From positions 27,248,742 to 27,312,741 of the forward strand of contig CM046343.1 in the NCBI GenBank assembly GCA_025403435.1: a DNA stretch of 64,000 nucleotides, read 5' to 3'. The stretch is from Artocarpus heterophyllus (lineage: Eukaryota; Streptophyta; Magnoliopsida; Rosales; Moraceae). Below the pieces are notes generated by a model, which was not told the DNA's origin, did not search any database, and saw nothing but the letters and a program-made list of their open reading frames with translations. Both the position numbers and the translations under genes were made by a program. Shown in pieces: positions 25,701-36,725 of this stretch (the first letter of the stretch is position 1; the number at the start of each line of letters is the position of its first letter).

Positions 25701-27240
25701 TAAACAAAACAACTGCAAACAGTGGTGGAGCTGCCTTGGGCCGGGAGCAGCCCTCTTGCTCGAGAAGCTCCTTTTATTTATATCCCAACTATTTTTTATT
25801 GTTTTTTTTCCTTAATTTTCCCTCTGGAATTTTCTAACTGTGTCATTTATATGAGTTTTTTTTTTTTTCGAATTAGATTATACGTTAAATTATAACCTTC
25901 AAATGTCTCATATTTCAAACCTAATATGCCAAATAAACCACAAGCAATGTCATTATATACAAGTTCACGATTTGGTAGATTTTAAACTTATAAAAATGAA
26001 TTAAAACTCAATTATTAGCTTGGTTTGCTGATAAAAAAGAAAGAAGCAAATAGTTACAGAAAGATGGTTGTATTCTTGTCTTCGCCCCGCCACTTTTCTT
26101 TTCCCTCTAGGGCCCTTGAACCTGTCAACTGGTGGAAAGATGAGATCTCACCAACCGCCTACAGTGCAAAGAGGGCCTATTTTTAGGCCCGCCACTTTTA
26201 AAGAAGGATTTTACAATTTTCGCACTTCCTACGGTGTAGATTCTTCTTATTAAAATAATAACAAATTGTTGATCTTCGACCACTTATAAAATCTCACAGA
26301 TATGACACTTGGAAGCTACAGAGCTAACAAGAGACCACACAAAAACAATTAAAAAAAACGAGTAACATAAATTAATGGAGAACAGTGAGTGCCAAACCCG
26401 TCAGTATTGAGCGTTAGAATTTATAGAATATCTAAAGTTTCCACAAAATGATTGCCGATTAAACATTTCATATACATTATGATTCTATACTTCAAACATT
26501 ATACCATAAAAAAATTAGAATAATAATCTTATTAGTCATGTTAAAAATATAAAAAAAAACTAAAAAACAAAAATTATAAAATCACTACATAATTTTGCTC
26601 TTCCTAAAAATATTTTAAAAACATACCTATATTTTAGTTTCACTCTTAAAAACATGCCACGTAGTGTTTTTTTGCTAAAAATATTCCTAGGCTTTAGAGA
26701 TCATACTATTTGATGAGGGAATGAAGGGGCTCATAGCATTAAAGGTAGACATGAGTAAGTCCTGTGATCATGTTGAATGGAATTTTTTTTTTTTTTTAAT
26801 AACATGCTATCATGCATAAGTGGGCTTCTCTAATAATGGATTCACGGGGTTATGGATAACAACTTTCCTTCTAAATTGTGATCCAGTGGGAAAAGGGACT
26901 CTTTAAAGAGGCATTCAGCAAGGCTGGAGTAACGATTCTATCTACGTGACTGTTACTTAATTATATAATCATATTTTTAATCAAAAGTTATTGTAAAATA
27001 CTGAATTTGCGGAACTTTTATTTTTACTTAAATTAGTTTCTTTTAAAACATTCCTTAATTAAAACAAATCTTTTAAAATATTTCAAAAACTGAATATTAC
27101 TATAACTAACTTGTTTAAACTTTACATACATATATATATATATATTTATGTTGTAGTATCTGTTAATGTATTAGTCTTAAAGTAATCTAGAACAAGGCTG
27201 TAATAGTTACAACCTAAGTTTCAACCAAACATGAGTAAAA
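25701..27240. other. Intergenic, nothing recognised
   Basis: AT-rich. A short GC-richer patch at about 26070-26190 contains CCCGCCACTTTT twice (about 26086 and 26188) but no supportable gene. Confidence 0.4.
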
Positions 27241-27344
27241 CTACTTACACATACGTACATGCATACTATATTTTAACATTATTGCAGAAGATATATTTAT
27301 AAGCGGTATTTGTACCCATGTTGACAATTCCAATTGCATACAAT

Positions 27345-27462
27345 TTATTTCAAGAACTTTTGTACACTCCCCAATTAATGTGTACAATAAATTGATGTCT
27401 CCTTCATTAGCAGCCTTCCTCAGCCTCTTGTCCATTCTATGATCATAAGATGCAAGAAACAT
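27345..27462 (-). pseudogene. Ankyrin-PGG gene fragment (5' end of exon 1 only)
   Basis: Reading from 27462, the first 38 or so codons closely match the start of the truncated gene at 24.1 kb, through the DKRLRKAA and TLIGEC stretches. Homology ceases at about 27345 and the rest of exon 1 and all of exon 2 are missing. The upstream flank is also duplicated. This is the 5' stub of a duplicated ankyrin gene, not a gene in its own right. Confidence 0.8.
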
Positions 27463-28083
27463 GTATTAATCAAGACATGGAAAAACTTACAGTTAACCAG
27501 GAAAATTCCACTATTTTAACTGCATCACCTTGTCCACCCGACTAAAATTATTGCTATATATATATACACACACATACATACAAATATATGTTAGGCATGA
27601 TGCCTTAAGGAGTAAAATGTTTAATATGTTTTTGGAGACATTTTATCAATAAAGAGTTTATCTATTTTTTATAAATGTTGTGTCTTTACGTTTAGTTCTG
27701 TTGAATGTATGATAAGCGAACAAAAGTCTAAGACTGTCGGTCTAAACCTTTAAGAATCGTGCATATGATGAATATATTTTGTGGAAGACATGAATCTTAA
27801 AGGTGATGGTCTAAATCATAAGATCCGCAATTGAGGGAATAACGTTGGGCACTTTATTCATGCTAAGATTGCTTATGTTGTCTACATCCTTAATGGGAGA
27901 TAGCTTTTCTTGGTCATCGGAGTGGGATTTCAGGAGTAGAAACATTGGTGCATTGTTATAGCTGACGATGTATTGGATCATAGACATAAAGTTGAATTGA
28001 TTTATATTAATAATTTCATTTTTGTAAATCAATTTACTTTAGATAATCATATGTGATGTGTCTAAATCTTAAAATGACTAATT

Positions 28084-28290
28084 GTGGCGTCCTCGGCCCC
28101 ACTCAAGCCCCCATGAGGCCTCGGCCCCTGGCATAATTGGCTCTTATTGTGGCATAACTGGGCCCACTCATCCGTATTGTCCCCTCTGGGGCCCTCGGGT
28201 CCCTCAGGGTTTTCTTTTGTGTCCATCACGTTCGAACCTCAAACCTCCCTTAAGAGCTTCTTATTTCCATCATGAGTACCAATTGAGCTA
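28084..28290 (-). mobile_element. tRNA-derived SINE, copy 1
   Basis: On the minus strand the head reads TAGCTCAATTGGTA (polymerase III box A), followed about 40 bases on by GGTTCGAACG (box B), as in a tRNA. A GC-rich body then ends near GGACGCCACA. Five full or partial copies lie between 28.1 and 31.3 kb. Plus-strand frames through these copies read Pro/Ser/His-rich peptides and are not genes. Confidence 0.75.
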
Positions 28291-28384
28291 AGTTCAATTG
28301 ATTTATATTAATAATTCAATTTCTGCAAATCAATTTACTTTAGACAATCATATGTGTTGTGTCTAAATCCTAAAATGACTAATT

Positions 28385-28591
28385 GTGGCGTCCTCGGCCC
28401 CACTCAAGCCCCCATGAGGCCTCGGCTCCCGGTATAATTGGCTCTTATTGCGGCGTAACCGGGCCCACTCATCCGTACTGTCCCCTCTGGGGCCCTCGGG
28501 TCCCTCAGGGTTTTCTTTCTCGTCCCTCATGTTCGAACCTCAAACCTCCCTTAAGAGCTTCTTATTTCCATCATGAGTACCAATTGAGCTA
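28385..28591 (-). mobile_element. tRNA-derived SINE, copy 2
   Basis: Second copy of the 28084-28290 SINE, carried in the tandem duplication. Its head abuts, across a 2-bp centre (28592-28593), the inverted head of the next copy. Confidence 0.75.
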
Positions 28592-28593
28592 CT

Positions 28594-28858
28594 TAGCTCA
28601 ATTGGTACTCATGATGGAAATAAGAACCTCTCCATCATGAGTACCAATTGAGCTACTTAGCTCAATTGGTATTCATGATGGAAATAAGAACCTCTTAAGG
28701 GAGGTTTGAGGTTCGAACGTGAGGGACGAGAAAGAAAACCCTAAGGGACCCAAGGACCCTAGAGGGGACAGTACGGATGAGTGGGCCCGGTTACGCCGCA
28801 ATAAGAGCCAATTATGCCAGGGGCCGAGGCCTCATGGGGGCTTGAGTGGGGCTGGGGA
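28594..28858 (+). mobile_element. tRNA-derived SINE, copy 3, inverted, with rearranged head
   Basis: Plus-strand copy facing copy 2. The head is present three times in alternating orientation: plus at 28594-28630, minus at 28631-28655, plus again from 28658, after which the full body continues to about 28858. This makes two near-perfect palindromes (28561-28624 and 28631-28682) inside a larger inverted repeat of about 200-bp arms. Confidence 0.75.
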
Positions 28859-28859
28859 C

Positions 28860-31006
28860 TGATGAGACTGTAAAAGTGTACATTTTCTAAGGCTTAAATC
28901 ATTTATTTACGCTTTTATTTCTCATTAAATTCTCTAATTAATAGCAATTTTGTGTTAATAAGTATTTTTGTGTCTTAGTGTGTAAAAATGTTTAAAAATG
29001 TGTTTTTAGTGTGTTTTTATGTTTAATAGAATTTTTAGTAATTTTTAGAGTCATTTCGGTGTGTTAAATAAGTGTCTAGTCTGTAAATAGTCAAAGCCGT
29101 AAAAGTAATGCGGTTATTTTATTTTGAGTTTTAGAGTGTTTGATAGTGTGTTTTAAGTTTGTAAATATGTTTTATTATATTTTTAGTAATTTTTAAAAAT
29201 ATTTTCAAGTCATAAAAATTATATCTGTGTCAAACCGTAACAGACTGGAAATTTTAGGAGTTTTTATTTATTTTTATGTGTTTTAATGTAAAATAAATAT
29301 TTTTGTAAATATTATGTTTGTAAAATAATTAATATTAGTGTGTTTGTGATTTTTAGATTTGAAATCTGGAGAAAAAACGGAGCAAAACGATATCAAAACG
29401 GATAAAATTGGACATCAAATGCATCAAGAAGATAACCAAAATTCAAATTTGAAATTAATGGGACACGTGGCAATTTTTTGGCCCTTGGATGAGCTGCCCA
29501 AACAATCTCAACCGTCCAGAGAAGGGACGCGTGTCAAAGCGTCATGCATTGCATCAGCCGATTGTAGTAGTGCGGTCCACGTGTCGTTATGCGACTGGCG
29601 CGTGTGTCACACGCGCCGACAAAGCCGCAGGCGAGTCAGAGAGCATCTTGGGATGTGTCTGCTCGCGTGCGGTCGTCTCTACATGTAACCGTTCTCTCGA
29701 CCATTGGATCGGGTTACCAAGACTGATCAGATGGTCTTCTTTCTTGGCCACGGGGCCCCACCTGGGCCCATTCTCACACGTGTTTGAAGCCATTGGATCG
29801 TGAAGTTAACGGTCGAGATCAGCCCGGTTTGGTGCCTTCTCATGCCGCAAAGCACAGGATTTTGAAGCTTAAAACGCAAGAGCGAATCTCAACGTGGAAA
29901 AAAGAGAGAAAAAAGATCGCATCACCCGAATTTGTCAACTTTCAACAGGAAAAAATGATCATTACATATAATATATAGTAACTTTTCAAAGGTTATAAAT
30001 AGCCTTGCATTCCCATGAAGAAGATATCCCCTTCGGACCTTTGGCCCTCTTTTCTCCTTCCTTTTCTTACTGTTGAGTTAGACTCAACAGTATCTTCTTA
30101 AGTGATAATTAATAATAAAATAATACTTAAATTAGAGTAGAGTATCTGGTGAGGCAGAGAGATTATCTTGTATGCATAGTATCTTAGTATGGATTTTAAC
30201 TCTATATCTGTGTGGTAATGTTTATATTTTGTGGAATAAATTATATCTTTATGTTTTTAATAATTATTGTTGATGTTGTTATGCTGCCAGTTTTTACATA
30301 AATTCAGTCATGCTTTCTTTATGTAATTTAATTGTGTTGCATAGTTAATATTAATAATAATGAAATAATGCTTAATTTTATGGAATGTCTTTTACTGCAG
30401 TATGACTTGTTATATTGTCGATTCTAGATATTTCATAAGACGAAGTGCTGCCAGAGTTAATGTAAAAATTTATTCCACTAAAATATATTAATTTTGATTT
30501 GTTAATATCTTTTCTATCCCATAGTTATATTAATTATAATTGAGTGACAGCTGTTATAATTTTCATAATTAGTGCACCAAATCATTAGTGACAGATGATT
30601 ATTTTGCTAGTTTTTATAGGAAAACCCTTATTGCATTATGGCTTGCTATATTGTCGATTTAGGTTAACCTATATAATTAGTAAAATATGCTTGCAATTAA
30701 TGAGAAAAGATATAATAAATCAAATACTTTAGATAATTATTAATTAAAGTTGAAATTCCATATCAGTTGTAAAACATACAAGGGATTCTCCAAGCTTCAC
30801 CGTTTTAATTTCATTTCTTTTGAATTAAAATTTAAAATAAAAACCACAAAAATATTCATCTCATTTTACACTTTCCTTTGAAAAAGTGCTTGCCTTTTTT
30901 ACCGTTTATTTTTAACAATTTGCCGAGGTTCAAATTTTCATCTCCCTGTGGATACAACAACTTTTCTATACTACATACGTCCGCCGTTTATTACAAAGAA
31001 TAAACA
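28860..31006 (+). mobile_element. LTR of a gypsy (Tat/Athila-like) element with residual primer-binding region
   Basis: A 2.1-kb non-coding block from TGATGAGACTG to AATAAACA, breaking SINE sequence. It has a GC-richer upstream part with several ACGTG cores (G-box-like), a TATA box TATAAATA at 29994-30001, and a late segment CTCCCTGTGGATAC followed, just beyond the end, by TTGGGCGTTACCAGGGACG. The last string resembles the TGGCGCCGTTGCCGGGGA primer-binding region of Tat/Athila-type elements, with changes. No internal coding region follows, so it is a solo or deleted copy. A perfect 10-bp-arm palindrome lies at 29597-29617. Confidence 0.6.
29994..30001 (+). promoter_or_regulatory. TATA box of the LTR promoter
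   Basis: TATAAATA in the context GGTTATAAATAGCC, placed between the GC-rich upstream part and the pyrimidine-rich leader, as expected for the U3/R junction of a plant LTR. Confidence 0.6.
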
Positions 31007-31043
31007 TTTCTTGGGCGTTACCAGGGACGCAGCAATAAAACGC

Positions 31044-31126
31044 ACTGTCTCCTCTAGGGCCCTCAGGTCCCTCAGGGTTTTCTTTCGCGTCCCTCACGTT
31101 CGAACCTCAAACCTCCCTTAAGAGGT
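31044..31126 (-). mobile_element. tRNA-derived SINE, copy 4, partial
   Basis: About 80 bp of SINE body and box B (complement CGTTCGAACC near 31097) in minus orientation. It faces copy 5 head to head and is cut on its far side at CTGTCTCCTC. Confidence 0.7.
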
Positions 31127-31128
31127 TG

Positions 31129-31323
31129 GTCAATTGGTACTCATGATGGAAATAAGAACCTCTTAAGGGAGGTTTGAGGTTCGAACGTGAGGGACGCGAA
31201 AGAAAACCCTGGGGCCCTAGAGGGGACAGTACGGATGAGTGGGCTCGGTTATGCCGCAATAAGAGCCAATTATGCCAGAGGCCGAGGCCTAATGGGGGCT
31301 TGAGTGGGGCCGAGGACGCCACA
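31129..31323 (+). mobile_element. tRNA-derived SINE, copy 5
   Basis: Plus-strand copy with head TCAATTGGTACTCATG, box B GGTTCGAACG and body to GGACGCCACA. Together with copy 4 it repeats the head-to-head arrangement seen at 28.6 kb. Confidence 0.75.
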
Positions 31324-32790
31324 CTAATGGACCTGTTATCTTGACTTATGTATTTTGATGTACCAAAGGGTGACATCCTAACTTAATGATGATATGTATA
31401 TCGGTATGTTTGAGGCATGACTCTTTATTGACGTAGACTTGTTATTTATAGATATAGAATTCATAGCTCTTTTTGTAGAGTTAAAATGATATTATCTTAT
31501 ATGCGTTATCCTATAATTGGAAGACTAAAGCGCTTAACCATTTTTGATACATAGGTGTAACCAAATGGTATACTATCATAGATAGTAAGTATTCCAATAG
31601 TGTGATAATAGAATGTAAGAGATAAAAATAATCGGGAAAGTAAAACAAAATTTATCTTTAAGCTGATTATAAATATCCTATGGGGACGTGACACATTATG
31701 AAATGTCATACACGGTTAGCTTACTTGAAGCTTTGTAATTTTATATAGTTTGAGAGTGCAGCTCTAAGCTTTTAGTGAGTAGTGTTAAAGTTGATAATTA
31801 TGAAATATATATCTGGGATATTGTATTTTATAATTATAGGAGCTTGAACTATATATGTCCATCGGATCTCCTATACTAACTCATAATAAATCCTGTAACG
31901 ATATGGTATACTTTTCCTACATATTAGTGACTTATGTTAAATTATTAAAGTGGTTGAAATTCAATAGGATCAGATTTAAGAATTCATGTTAGTTTATCGG
32001 TTGAATTAATTTTGTAAATTAATTAAAGATAAACATGCTGAATTATTTAGATAATACTTTATTTTCTATGAGATTATCCAGATATAGCTGTTTTAATCAA
32101 ATAACTTTTCTATTGGGTTATTTGAATTAAAACTGAGGCTCTATCTAAGAATCTTAGGTGGAAAATAAGATATTCTTAGGGATCAAATTATCACAAGTTC
32201 GGCAGGCCGATGTGTTAGTTTGGCTTGCCGATGGAATAAGTTTGGCAGACCGATTTGCCAGTTCGGCCTGTCGACCATGCGATAATCTATATAGGCATTT
32301 TAGACATGTTTTTCATCAGAAGTTGATCCAGATTCGAATTTTGAGGCTTTATCTGGTAGGGCTTGACCTTAGATTTGACCACTAATAATAAGGGGTGAGT
32401 TTTTTTTTCCAGTTATTTAGATAAGTTGAGAAATATGGAGTGAGTACTCTAATTTAAGAAACTCTAAAACTCCCTAAGAGCTATTATTTAACATCAAGAA
32501 ACTTAGCTCTAGGTCTTCTCAAGTGGTTAGAAGGAGAGTCACTGAAGGAAGAGTTGTACGACGTGTAACCATCTACACTCCGATCATGGATAGAGAATAA
32601 CAAATAAGATCAGTTGGTTGAAGCTCTTCTAGAACGTTCTTCTCTACACGAATTGGAGCCCACTTCGATACACAAAAAAGGTTAGTAAGATTTGTTATTA
32701 ATTTATGTCTTTAGCATGTCAAACTTATATTTTAAAAAATACTCTGATTTAAAATTTTTTTAAATTCTACTACGTACTCGTTTTCTAACA

Positions 32791-34140
32791 AGATATACAA
32801 ATGTCTGTGTAATGAAGTGACTCACATATGTTGTGTATGCTAGTAGAAATCTCATTACAATTTCCTTGTAAGCTTCAGCGTAACTTAATTCTAGATTCAA
32901 GGAGTATTGTACGTTGAAATTGCACTTCGGAAGTCAAATTGAAGACAACACTTTAACTAATATACATAAATGTCAAGCAAAGAACGAGTTATAACTCCGT
33001 CTAGAAGGGGTAATAAATTTGTTACCGTTTTTGACAATCAAATTCCCGATACTCTGTCGTTCCGAGTCAAGCGCCATCAAGTTTATTTGTCCTCTGCTTG
33101 GATTTCAACTATTAGGGTTTTTTCAATGTAGTCCTTTCAATATGTCCTCTAAACTTTTGATCATGGCAAGATGCACTCTGAATTTAAAATTTGATGCAAA
33201 TCACCTCATTGATAGTAATAATAATTTTTTTGACCAAAGTTCGCATGTAACTTGTACATGAATAGGTGATTAATGACATAAATGACAATTTTTTTTTATA
33301 TTTTTACTCATATTTCTTGCGATAATTTTTTGAATTAACTTAGTTTTAAATATACATTTGGGTTAATGCTTATAACAAAAGAATCTCATAGTATTAATTG
33401 ACAAATTACGTGAAATCATATATCAATTTTAGCTAAAAAAAAAACTAATATTACTATCAACTGGAGTAATTTGCTAAAACTTTATATATACATGGTGTAA
33501 CTTACACAATTAAATGTTTAAAGAGCAAATTGTTAAATTACGATAAGTTCAGGGACAATGGTGCTGAAAACTCTAACTTCTATCGATGTTAAATGTCCCC
33601 TGAGTCTTTCTTTCTACCCTTTTTTTTGGCAATATTCCAAACGAGAATTCATGACTCACAACGTAAAAGCTAAAATATATGAATAGAGTAACAAGCTGCA
33701 TTTGGTCAAGTCGCATTTGCAGAGCGTCGGTTTAATCAATAGTTGACTAGTATTGTCCAATCATTGCTATATGTCCTATTGCGTTCAAAATTTTGACAAA
33801 ACTAAATGGAGAAGATTCTTTTTTTTTGGGAAGAAAAAAGTACCTTAATAGTTCAGGAGTATATTTACAGCATTTAAAAATGCGGGAAACAAGCCTAGTT
33901 GAGAGGTAATTTTTAAAATTTAACCCCCTATTGTAATAATATAGTTGACGCTTCAGTTTTTGACAAGTGTTTACTACTAATAAGTTGCTAATTGTATTAC
34001 AGTAAACTTAATTACAATTCTTGACTCTTTTTAATGACGACCGGCCCATTTTTTCAACTAAAATAAAAAATTTTGAAAGTTGTGGATTTGGGAGAAATAT
34101 GAACATCGATGTAATAAACAATGCATTAGAGTAAACAAAA
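32791..34140. repeat. Segmental duplication, copy B (right part)
   Basis: Continuation of the duplicated upstream region of the 27.4-kb ankyrin fragment, resuming directly after the 5.2-kb insertion. It matches about 24210-25720 apart from the MITE missing here. It includes the second TAGTCC-type TIR element at about 33115-33560. Confidence 0.85.
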
Positions 34141-34465
34141 CAATTACAAACATGAGCAATTGTACTATATCATTTTGCTTATGTGTTACTCTGTTTAATA
34201 AAAATTTTAACATTTGGACATTTAATATTGTGTTTTTTTGTGATTAAGTTTTTTTTGCTAATATAATTGCAGAGATAAATATACCATAATTATTTTGCTT
34301 AAATCTCTTTTACTAATTATTTAACTTTTAAATAATTCTTTTACTTTTAGAATATTAATTTGTTATACAATTTCTCTGACTTTTGCTATTCCCATAAAGG
34401 ACTCAAATTCTTTGTCCAATATTTTTTGTTTAGTGTTCAATCAATCAGCATTTAAAAGTTTTAAG

Positions 34466-34592
34466 AGGGTGTTTGGTTTGATCATTTTTTTTACTCGAAT
34501 TATGAATCATTTTACTACAGTATTTTTTCTCACAAAAATTTAAATCTTTATTTAAATATTTTATTCAAATACTTGAATCAAACATCTTAAAG
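34466..34592. mobile_element. hAT-like MITE
   Basis: Begins GGGTGTTTGGTTTGATC and ends TTGAATCAAACATCTT, a short inverted pair. The body is AT-rich and non-coding, with a TACTACAGTATTT core. Confidence 0.5.
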
Positions 34593-34979
34593 CCATTTTA
34601 AAAGCACTTCCGTTTACCCAACGTGACTCCCCGTCTATTCCTCTGTTCATCGAAATTAATTTACACTCCGCATTTATTACTCTATTCTTTTCAATTTTGT
34701 CTTCTTGTAAATTGTCTTTTCAATTTTCACTTATCATTTGGGGCCGTTCATCAAATCGATTTGCCCCGGAAAATTCTCCACTATACCGCACGATTGGAAT
34801 AAAAAAAATCAAACGATTGAGATACAAAATTTAGGTAAACTTTCCTATATTAAATTTGATCAAAATGTTGAAAAAGCAAAATAATAAAAATTTGGGTAAA
34901 GTACACCTTCTTCCTCTTCAACAACCACCTCTCTTGTCGGCTGCTTACTGCATGTCGTCGACAACCCTAGACATGCCCA

Positions 34980-36180
34980 GCCTGTAATGACTTTACTTAC
35001 ATGATTACTACTTAACTACTTAAACATACATTTATCTACATTACAAAATCTTAGCAACATATTTTTTTACTAATTAATTTTAATTTAAAACTATATATTT
35101 TCGTTGCAACAAAAATAGTTATATATGAAAGTGATTCAACAATAATCCCAAAACATACATCATACTAAAGTCATATAGTTTACATGTTATCCCATAAGAA
35201 TTATATTTAATCAAACAAAGTGCAGAAAATAAAAGCGTGAGGTATCCATTTCCTATAACTTCGCTCTGATCATCTGCCGCTTTACCACCGTCTATTAGCT
35301 ATTACTAATAGGTCATTTTACCTATAGTATGAATATTCTTGAGAGAGCTTTCACTCAACAAGTGGGAATTATAACTCGCATATTATTTAAAGTAACATAT
35401 AACGATAAAAAATACATGTGCCGATTATGTTCGGTTATGAGCATGTCTTATTAATTTTATCGGGCCCAAGTAGTCGTATCAGTTGCACACGATTGACGGG
35501 GAGTTTGGATTTACAAGGCCCTAACAACACCATGATCTAATTTAATTAAATTCTTATTTTTAATCTTAAGCCTCCCCGTAGGTCAAAAGGTTGGTACGAC
35601 CCGCTTATTGCATTTATTCTTAAAAATTTCACTAACAAAATAGTGAGCATGCAATTATGACATGGCATACCATACTTTGACTTGAATTAAAACATGTTTA
35701 CTATCTTTTAAAGCATTATTTAAAACTATCCGTACTGTAGACGAGATTCCAACTTACCAGTTTCCTTGTAGTAGGTTTTCTACTTGCCAATAATTTCTCA
35801 TCTGCTATCGGGATCAGTTCCATATAAAACACCTATTAAGAGTGTGTAAGAATACTATATTTTATGCTATTTTAATTTTGTAGCATAATAGTAAGAACTT
35901 TACCATAGTTCACAAAGATTAGTTACTAATTTAAATTCCCATAATGTTCAATGTTAGTTACTAATTTAAATTCCCATAATGTTCAATGTTCCTTAATTGC
36001 CTTTAATTCGCATTAAAATTGATAATTAATTAATTAAAACAATTAATTAATTATCTTATTGTTTCTAAGCACATATGACTTTAATTTGACAAAATTAGAA
36101 ATTTCCTAAATTCATGATTCTTAGACTAGATTCTAATTAACTATTTCCTTGGTTCGTTTAGTGGGCTCGTAATTAGGTGA
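34980..36180 (-). mobile_element. Gypsy-type LTR fragment
   Basis: The order of landmarks resembles that of the LTR beginning at 62042: a GCAGAAAATAAAAGCG-like string, GGGCCCAAGTAGTCGTA (62.49 kb: GGGCCCAAGTGTTCGTA), then CCCGTAGGTCAAAAGG...GGTACGAC (62.57 kb: CTTGGGTCAGGAG...GATATGAC). Minus orientation is inferred from that comparison. It contains a 35-bp tandem duplication. Ends are approximate. Confidence 0.42.
35919..35988. repeat. 35-bp tandem duplication
   Basis: Two consecutive identical units starting TTAGTTACTAATTTAAATTC at 35919 and 35954. Confidence 0.92.
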
Positions 36181-36225
36181 TGAACATAATATATTTCGAG
36201 GGTTTGAGTTTGTGGGTTAAATGGA

Positions 36226-36260
<35 letters not shown>

Positions 36261-36279
36261 AAGAAAGAAAGAAAGAAAA
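36226..36279. repeat. (AAT)n followed by (GAAA)n microsatellites
   Basis: About eleven AAT units (36226-36258) followed by about five GAAA units. Confidence 0.93.
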
Positions 36280-36591
36280 AATATTTTAAATTTTTTTTGC
36301 TGATATGTTTGTGATTGGACTAAACTATTGAACCTATGTCTTTGTATTGCCTCTTATTTTCATTCTATTATATAACGAGTCCTTGCGATTGGTCCAAAAA
36401 AAAAAAAAAATAGAGCCTCAATTTCTTGGAGTGAACCGATTCAATGCTCACACAAAAAAGAAAGGAGAGTAGAACTGGCTTTCCGATCACGCACATTGCT
36501 GTGATTCACAAGTAACATTAATTTGTCGACCAACAGTATCTCGACCCCTAACTACTAGACCCTTGTAAATATTAAGCATCTTGCCCGGTGG

Positions 36592-36725
36592 AAAAGCTAC
36601 ATCCAGAACCAGACCAATGATTTGCCAACACAAACCTCTTTAGCCCATCTTCTTCATGGATCTCCACAAGAAATATCTGTCCACTTTCACCTCGCAAGCA
36701 ATTTTTTCCACTTCTCCCTTTTTTT
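36592..36725 (-). other. Unrecognised exon-like remnant
   Basis: One minus-strand frame reads about 44 codons with a protein-like, non-repetitive composition (includes [18 protein letters not shown] and [18 protein letters not shown]) before a TAA at about 36592. I do not recognise the family. No matching splice sites or further exons were found nearby, so it may be part of a decayed gene or chance. Confidence 0.25.

Larger units (their letters stand above)
27991..28592. repeat. 301-bp tandem duplication (two units)
   Basis: Units 27991-28291 and 28292-28592 align along their whole length with scattered substitutions. Each holds about 90 bp of AT-rich flank and one minus-strand SINE. The exact 301-bp offset, including flank, shows that the second SINE arose by tandem duplication and not by a second insertion. 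Confidence 0.88.
27589..32790. mobile_element. 5.2-kb composite insertion with TGTTAG...CTAACA ends
   Basis: Alignment of the two segmental-duplication copies shows that everything from 27589 to 32790 is extra in copy B. The insert begins TGTTAGGCATGATG and ends CGTTTTCTAACA, the TG...CA inverted ends of an LTR, and is flanked by ATATA and AGATA, a five-base target duplication with one mismatch. No gag or pol is visible. It is best read as a solo LTR or terminal-repeat element swollen by nested SINEs (28.08-28.86 and 31.04-31.32 kb) and a second LTR (28.86-31.0 kb). A weak copy of the GGCAGGCCGA motif cluster lies at about 32195-32275. Confidence 0.75.

Noticed and set aside
28082..28640. Pro/His-rich plus-strand frames at 28082-28291 and 28383-28640, and a minus frame at 31107-31376
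   Set aside because: They run through SINE copies and repeat each other because of the tandem duplication; no independent evidence of coding.
29359..29978. Overlapping frames of 64-109 codons in a GC-richer block
   Set aside because: They lie in the upstream part of an LTR with a TATA box just downstream, and read on both strands; regulatory sequence is the better explanation.
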